Shown here: positions 62,735 to 64,000 of the stretch, one piece after another
Position numbering within the stretch: the first letter of the stretch is position 1
How the letters are laid out: each line of letters starts with the position of its first letter
NCBI GenBank assembly: GCA_949316495.1
Contig: OX439005.1
Span: 3,319,001-3,383,000, forward strand
Length of the DNA stretch: 64,000 nucleotides
Direction: 5' to 3'
DNA from: Amphiduros pacificus
Lineage: Eukaryota > Annelida > Polychaeta > Phyllodocida > Hesionidae
Position numbers and translations under genes: made by a program
The notes under the pieces: model-generated
Seen by the model: the letters and a program-made list of their open reading frames with translations, nothing else
Database searches by the model: none
Told to the model about the DNA's origin: nothing

Positions 62735-63438
62735 GTATCCGCTCGGGTTAGCGCCTATGGGCGGCTAATTGGGGACAAAGTAAAAGAGGGGGGTGGGCAT
62801 TTACCCAAGCATGGGCGTTTATAAAGGTCGAGAACAGAACAAAACCATCCATTATTGCGCAATATATTAACAATCGTTTTCGCGCAAAAAACAAGAGCCT
62901 CTTCCCGTCACTTCCGCCTTTCAAAATTGCGACCACATGTTGCGTTGAGTCGTGTCTTCCCTTCTTGACAGAAATGCCTTCACACGTGGATCCATTTTAA
63001 TTGCGTTTTAAATGATAAATAAAGGTATTAACCCAATATTATCACAAATTATGCTTCGCAGGTCGAGAATTTATCCATGAAGTAAAACGTAAATATCATG
63101 TACGTGATGTCGCGGTAATTCATGTCCGCAACACGAGGAGAAGCCAGGGATCCATCATTGCGCAATATATTAATATTTCAATGCGTGTTCATAGACTCCA
63201 ATTGTTTTCGCGCCAAAAATAAGAGCTTGTCCCCGTCACTCCCCCTTTTTAACATGACGACCTCGTATTGCGTAATGCATCTTCAATTTCGCGAATGACG
63301 TCACGTACATCGTATTACGTTTTGTGATAATATTGACATGATGGCGGACATCCAGGGAAGGTGGGCGTTTAATGATTTCTTCCTAAAAAGGGGGGTGGGC
63401 GTTAAGCCAAGCATGGGCGCTAACCCGAGTGGATACGG

Positions 63439-63473
<35 letters not shown>

Positions 63474-63654
63474 ATAATTGCTTCAGAAGATGTTTTCTCA
63501 GTGAAGTATTATTACATATTGCAGACACATGTGCATGGTGATGCGCGGAGTGCAGAAGTTGAACAGTCGAACCATCACCAGCACCATGCTGGGCGTCTTC
63601 CGGGAGGACTCCAAGACCCGAGAAGAGTTCCTCTCCCTCATCCGGCAAAACTGA
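29507..63654 (+). CDS. GCH1: GCH1, GTP cyclohydrolase I (complete, six exons)
   Basis: The enzyme converts GTP to 7,8-dihydroneopterin triphosphate, the first and rate-limiting step of tetrahydrobiopterin and pteridine pigment synthesis, as a cytosolic homodecamer. Exons are 29507-29879, 51192-51301, 54175-54230, 60554-60585, 60959-61043 and 63525-63654, with GT-AG introns and matching phases. They sum to 786 bases, 261 residues plus TGA; human GCH1 is 250. Residues 1-80 are a divergent, charged N-terminal arm; the catalytic domain follows. [13 protein letters not shown] is at residues 99-111, and the zinc ligands Cys151 and His154 lie in [36 protein letters not shown], then [15 protein letters not shown] and [10 protein letters not shown] with zinc ligand Cys222, complete it. 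All three ligands are offset by exactly 10 from human C141, H144 and C212. The start at 29507 (AAAAATGA) is the first in-frame ATG after the predicted transcription start. No clear poly(A) signal is seen before the window ends. Confidence 0.98.
29880..31514. other. Start of GCH1 intron 1
   Basis: Apart from the G-ended MITE at 30199-30564, no gene or repeat is recognised. Open frames at 31121-31694 end inside the 52-bp array. Confidence 0.5.
30199..30564. mobile_element. MITE with G-rich inverted ends (GGGGTACTCTCAT)
   Basis: Left GGGGTACTCTCATG follows a 42-base G tract; the right end is the inverse, CTATGAGAGTACCCC, running into a C tract (30552-30564). The interior repeats TACCCTGTTTTAGGGA several times. 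It lies 320 bp into GCH1 intron 1. Confidence 0.7.
31515..33145. repeat. Minisatellite, 52-bp unit, about 31 copies
   Basis: The unit is GTGCAGTCACACACTGTGGA plus GCCTTGCTCCCTCCCCATAC and CGGCATAGCACT. Variants GTGGTGCC plus CTCCCACCCC travel together, which points to block copying. Confidence 0.95.
33146..33606. other. GCH1 intron 1, no gene seen
   Basis: 33465-33560 is related to 12815-12915. Otherwise unrecognised. Confidence 0.5.
33607..34025. mobile_element. MITE fragment, TACCGTATCTTCTCG end with shared core
   Basis: The left end TACCGTATCTTCTCGTGTAT resembles the terminus near 747-771. The interior TAAATGATAAATAAAGGTAT and ACGCTTCGCAGGTCGAAAAT belong to the same core as 10170 and 62731. 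The right end is not clear. Confidence 0.65.
34026..35510. other. GCH1 intron 1, mostly unrecognised
   Basis: A 17-bp repeat (ACTTATCAATACTATAC, about four to five copies) lies at 35225-35312. A CT-rich tract lies at 34766-34785. No gene seen. Confidence 0.5.
35520..36050. repeat. Dispersed repeat with AAGGTCA strings, copy 1
   Basis: GTGATATTTTGCAAAATACT ... AGTAGGTCATATTGACC ... AAAGCC ... GGTCAAGGTCATGA is repeated in the same order at about 38020-38600, where a SINE interrupts it. Confidence 0.65.
36410..37800. mobile_element. DR1-bearing dispersed element, inverse orientation, with GGGC-rich end
   Basis: Begins CCATAGGGCTGATGTGGTAT, then a 45-base (GGGC/GGCG) run at 36443-36488. Three subunits of about 444 bp follow (ATATCTCAGCAACCGTAAA, TTCATATTTGGCATGCATGA). 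Five perfect reverse DR1 motifs are present. No coding capacity. Confidence 0.7.
38020..38600. repeat. Dispersed repeat with AAGGTCA strings, copy 2, split by a SINE
   Basis: Matches 35700-36000: GTGATATTTGGCAAAACACT ... AAATAGGTCAAACTGAC ... AAAGCC, then after the SINE GGGCAAGGTCAAGGTCAAGA. Confidence 0.65.
38188..38468 (+). mobile_element. tRNA-derived SINE, 5'-truncated, with (AAAC)n tail
   Basis: Flanked by perfect 11-bp target duplications AAATAGGTGAC (38177-38187 and 38469-38479). It has a pol III B-box-like GTGGGTTCGAACCC but no A box. The tail is TTGAAAGTGATGTAAAACCC plus (AAAC)n. Same family as the copy at 50773. Confidence 0.88.
38601..39069. other. GCH1 intron 1, no feature seen
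   Basis: No gene or repeat recognised apart from a short (TA)n at about 39043-39056. Confidence 0.5.
39070..41275. repeat. Minisatellite, 22-bp unit, about 100 copies with 352-bp higher-order block
   Basis: The unit is GGGAATGAGGGATGAGATGG plus TA or CA. Rare AGAAATGAACTTTTGG units recur 352 bp apart (39421 and 39773), that is 16 units. It gives spurious minus-strand open frames of 598, 320 and 248 codons. Confidence 0.95.
41276..42612. other. GCH1 intron 1, mostly unrecognised
   Basis: 41505-41640 matches the left part of the 16291 element (CCAATTCTATCTACTTTCCA, AATAGCTATCA). Open frames on both strands at 41993-42665 show no recognised similarity. Confidence 0.5.
42613..43174 (-). mobile_element. 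TTAAAGG-ended MITE, copy 3 (562 bp)
   Basis: Ends TTAAAGGGATCAAGCAG and GTGCTTAATACCTTTAA. Two perfect TGACGTCA sites at 42846-42853 and 42876-42883. A 20-bp tandem duplication (CATAGCAACATCTTATTACT) lies at about 43047-43086. Confidence 0.8.
43540..43705. repeat. GAGGAATCT tandem repeats in two nested periods
   Basis: A 9-bp unit TGAGGAATC is repeated within a 63-66-bp unit containing CCTGTACAAGGAGGAAGTCA. It lies inside the LINE remnant. Confidence 0.85.
44566..44756. repeat. Minisatellite, 11-bp unit, about 17 copies
   Basis: The unit is GTGCACCCCTA or GTGCACCCCTT. It lies in the LINE 3' UTR. Confidence 0.93.
45141..45854. other. GCH1 intron 1, no feature seen
   Basis: No gene or repeat recognised. 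Confidence 0.5.
45855..46930. repeat. Minisatellite, 47-bp unit, about 23 copies
   Basis: The unit is GATGTGGGACCAGCCCATGC plus TCAGGACCAGTATATGCTTG and GTTACAG. The length is not a multiple of 3, so all three frames cycle through the same peptide. Open frames up to 342 codons are artefacts. Confidence 0.95.
46931..47649. other. GCH1 intron 1, no feature seen
   Basis: No recognised gene or repeat; an open frame at 47043-47270 has no known similarity. Confidence 0.5.
47650..49150. repeat. Minisatellite, 24-bp unit, about 62 copies
   Basis: The unit is CAGGTCTATACAGGCTCAGA plus GGTA, alternating with TATAGAGG. Because 24 is a multiple of 3, plus and minus frames read as repeats (VYTGSEVQ and PLSLYRPV), which are artefacts. 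Confidence 0.95.
49151..50772. other. GCH1 intron 1, no feature seen
   Basis: About 1.6 kb without recognised genes; open frames are 60-66 codons and dissimilar to known families. Confidence 0.5.
50773..51046 (-). mobile_element. tRNA-derived SINE, full-length, with 12-bp target duplication
   Basis: On the minus strand it starts GTTGGTTAAAGCACAAGCTC (A-box-like). It has GTGGGTTCGATTCC (B box) and shares GCACTATATCTGCTACA-type sequence with the SINE at 38188. Flanks are TCTTTCAAGTCA at 50761-50772 and 51047-51058. It lies 145 bp upstream of GCH1 exon 2. Confidence 0.88.
51192..51301 (+). CDS. GCH1: GCH1 exon 2 (zinc site)
   Basis: It encodes [20 protein letters not shown] and then [17 protein letters not shown], with zinc ligands Cys151 and His154. 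The acceptor is TTTGTAG and the productive donor GTAAGG at 51302. The last 30 bases of the exon and the donor are the first unit of a 44-bp tandem array. Confidence 0.98.
51272..51604 (+). repeat. 44-bp tandem array containing exon 2 end and splice donor
   Basis: There are seven complete 44-bp units plus a partial eighth. Unit 1 is the exon itself (bases for [10 protein letters not shown] and GTAAGG). Each of the seven complete units carries GGAAAG followed by GTAAG, giving donors at 51302, 51346, 51390, 51434, 51478, 51522 and 51566. Reading on past donor 1 meets TAG at 51338-51340, so only the first donor gives an intact protein. Confidence 0.95.
52028..54050. repeat. Minisatellite, 27-bp unit, about 75 copies
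   Basis: The unit is GGTTACGAAATGAGAATGAG plus AGATAGT, with AAGG/ACGG/ACAG and GAGAG/GGGAG variants. A block containing GAAGTGAG and TAATGGAAATGG variants recurs near 53145 and 53505. It fills most of GCH1 intron 2. Confidence 0.95.
54175..54230 (+). CDS. GCH1: GCH1 exon 3
   Basis: [18 protein letters not shown] plus two bases of Arg; acceptor TTATTTCAG, donor GTAAGTG. It is nearly identical to vertebrate HIGYLPNKQVLGLSKLAR. The 27-bp array ends about 125 bp upstream. Confidence 0.98.
54231..54764. other. Start of GCH1 intron 3
   Basis: No gene or repeat recognised before the 37-bp array. Confidence 0.5.
54765..55460. repeat. Minisatellite, 37-bp unit, about 19 copies
   Basis: The unit is AGACCTGCATCGAGACAGAT plus CATGATTATATGTGTGT. 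Highly uniform; a five-unit block with GTATGT and AGATTATG variants is repeated. Confidence 0.95.
55540..56680. repeat. Minisatellite, 31-bp unit, about 35 copies
   Basis: The unit is TCATATGACACATATCTCAA plus CATGTATTGAG. The right end degrades into a larger unit with CACATATAAACAAGCAGGTC that occurs twice (56562 and 56690). Confidence 0.94.
57105..57520. repeat. Poly-G tract and G-rich minisatellites (29-, 30- and 18-bp units)
   Basis: A 24-base G run (57105-57128) is followed by GTCTGGAGTGAGGGAGGGTG-type 29-bp units, then GGGCCTGGGTAGGGGCCTGG 30-bp units, then GGGTAGAGGGTGGGGTCT. The plus strand has strong quadruplex potential. Confidence 0.9.
57521..58559. other. GCH1 intron 3, no feature seen
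   Basis: About 1 kb without recognised gene or repeat. A single CATACTCTGCATGGCGAGGT (about 58049) resembles the 32-bp unit that is amplified 500 bp later, so it may be a stray or founding copy. Confidence 0.55.
58560..59825. repeat. Minisatellite, 32-bp unit, about 40 copies
   Basis: The unit is ACTCTGCATAGTGAGGTAGA plus GTCACATATATA, with shorter GGTGATCACATATATA units interspersed. Confidence 0.95.
60124..60471 (+). mobile_element. TTAAAGG-ended MITE, copy 4 (348 bp)
   Basis: Ends TTAAAGGCATTAAGGATCA and AAATCCCTTTAA. It retains one perfect TGACGTCA (60286-60293); the second is TGGCGTCA. It ends 82 bp before GCH1 exon 4. Confidence 0.8.
60554..60585 (+). CDS. GCH1: GCH1 exon 4 (micro-exon)
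   Basis: A 32-base exon encodes (R)[10 protein letters not shown](V) with split codons at both ends; acceptor TTTTACAG, donor GTCAGTG. Vertebrate GCH1 also has a very short exon here. Confidence 0.97.
60959..61043 (+). CDS. GCH1: GCH1 exon 5
   Basis: Encodes [20 protein letters not shown], then VAVVVEA and two bases of Thr; acceptor GTTTCAG, donor GTAAGTC. Conserved throughout. Confidence 0.98.
61157..61400 (-). mobile_element. Fragment of the TAGCTCTGCTGA element, inverse orientation
   Basis: Begins TAGCTCTGCTGACTTCTTGA, with TGTCTGTCTGTCCATCTGTC (the inverse of the GACA stretch at 18945) and AGTGACCTTGATGTCACAAA. Confidence 0.75.
61401..62607. other. GCH1 intron 5, no gene seen
   Basis: A repeated pair (ATACAAAAACAAAACATGA ... 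CATTCCA ... CTTTTTGTCCATGTCTATA) lies at about 61448-61510 and 61721-61776. Otherwise unrecognised. Confidence 0.5.
62608..62690 (+). pseudogene. Decayed partial duplicate of GCH1 exon 6 with its acceptor
   Basis: The segment TTTCTCAGTaAAGTAT followed by TATTGCAG (acceptor at 62639-62640) and then ACACTTATATATGGTGATGC matches the real intron end and exon 6 start base for base at most positions. Similarity fades after about 40 exon bases. In the corresponding frame the zinc Cys is replaced by Tyr, and the rest of the exon is missing, so it cannot replace exon 6. It is best read as the remnant of a local tandem duplication. Confidence 0.8.
62731..63440. mobile_element. MITE with TACCGTATCCGCTCGG ends and shared core (710 bp)
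   Basis: The ends are TACCGTATCCGCTCGGGTTA and its near-perfect inverse (CGAGTGGATACGGTA), inserted in a (TA)n tract. The core (62825-63300) is the reverse complement of the core of the 10170 element. GGGGGGTGGGC plus AAGCATGGGCG blocks lie inside each end. It lies 84 bp before GCH1 exon 6. Confidence 0.83.
63525..63654 (+). CDS. GCH1: GCH1 exon 6 and stop
   Basis: Encodes (T)[20 protein letters not shown], then [20 protein letters not shown] and QN-stop. Cys222 is the third zinc ligand. The acceptor is ATATTGCAG. A MITE ends 84 bp upstream, and a decayed copy of this exon's beginning lies at 62608-62690. Confidence 0.98.
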
Positions 63655-64000
63655 CACAACACCGCTGTGGCGCCACGACCTGGCTTCTTGCCAAAATGTG
63701 ATACTGGCCGGAATCTGGCAGGGTCAAGGCCAGGGCCAAGGTCACTAGCGGCCTTCAGTGGGTTGTTAGGTGCCACATGCGGTCAGCGGAGAGATTTCTG
63801 CAGCTTGATTCTTCCCTGCAGTGACATGATAGTCCCCATATTAGGACAGAAGTTCTGAGGGAACTTTTGCTGACGCCAATTAATTTATTTTTTTTTTGAC
63901 CAGCCAATATATATATGGTGCCAATCATTATTTTATCTCAGATCTAAAATTGAATCACTCATATCTCACTGACATTTAAAGTACATAAAAAAACAAGATT
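63655..64000 (+). other. GCH1 3' UTR or flank
   Basis: The sequence after the TGA contains no clear AATAAA, so the transcript end is probably beyond the window. An open frame in another phase at 63667-63858 shows no similarity. Confidence 0.55.

Overview
This is nuclear DNA from an animal, most likely a bivalve mollusc or a close lophotrochozoan. Two conserved intron-bearing genes are present, but most of the sequence is intronic minisatellites, MITEs, tRNA-derived SINEs and one decayed LINE. The host call rests on gene similarity and repeat style and is an inference. There are no bacterial, CRISPR or rRNA features.

Two genes lie head to head. On the minus strand, the first seven coding exons of FANCL (the Fanconi anaemia E3 ubiquitin ligase) run from the ATG at 28069 down to 3412. 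They cover the E2-like fold and the first part of the UBC-RWD region. The rest, including the RING, lies beyond base 1. On the plus strand, a complete six-exon GCH1 (GTP cyclohydrolase I, 261 residues) runs from 29507 to 63654, and every splice junction keeps the frame. The 1.4 kb between the start codons is free of minisatellites. It carries a CRE, CCAAT box and TATA box just upstream of GCH1.

Layout: 1-3400 FANCL intron with MITE pieces and two arrays; 3412-9269 FANCL exons 7 to 5 with two abutting arrays (22 bp and 42 bp); 9270-25804 FANCL intron 4, with a 46-bp array carrying a duplicated MITE, a 2.7-kb element rich in AGGTCA repeats and a 42/43-bp array; 25805-28069 FANCL exons 4 to 1; 28070-29506 divergent promoter region; 29507-29879 GCH1 exon 1; 29880-51191 GCH1 intron 1 with 52-, 22-, 47- and 24-bp arrays, a LINE remnant and SINEs; 51192-63654 GCH1 exons 2 to 6 with 44-, 27-, 37-, 31- and 32-bp arrays between them.

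The most unusual observations are these. A 44-bp tandem array in GCH1 is built from the 3' end of exon 2 together with its splice donor, giving seven consecutive donors. A decayed second copy of the start of GCH1 exon 6 lies 884 bp upstream of the real one. One transposon core is carried by elements with three different kinds of termini. A MITE plus its flanking satellite has been duplicated as a 1365-bp unit. Dispersed repeats spread perfect DR1 and CRE-type motifs through the introns of both genes. About 35% of the window is tandem repeat, and most of the long open frames are stop-free repeat units rather than genes.
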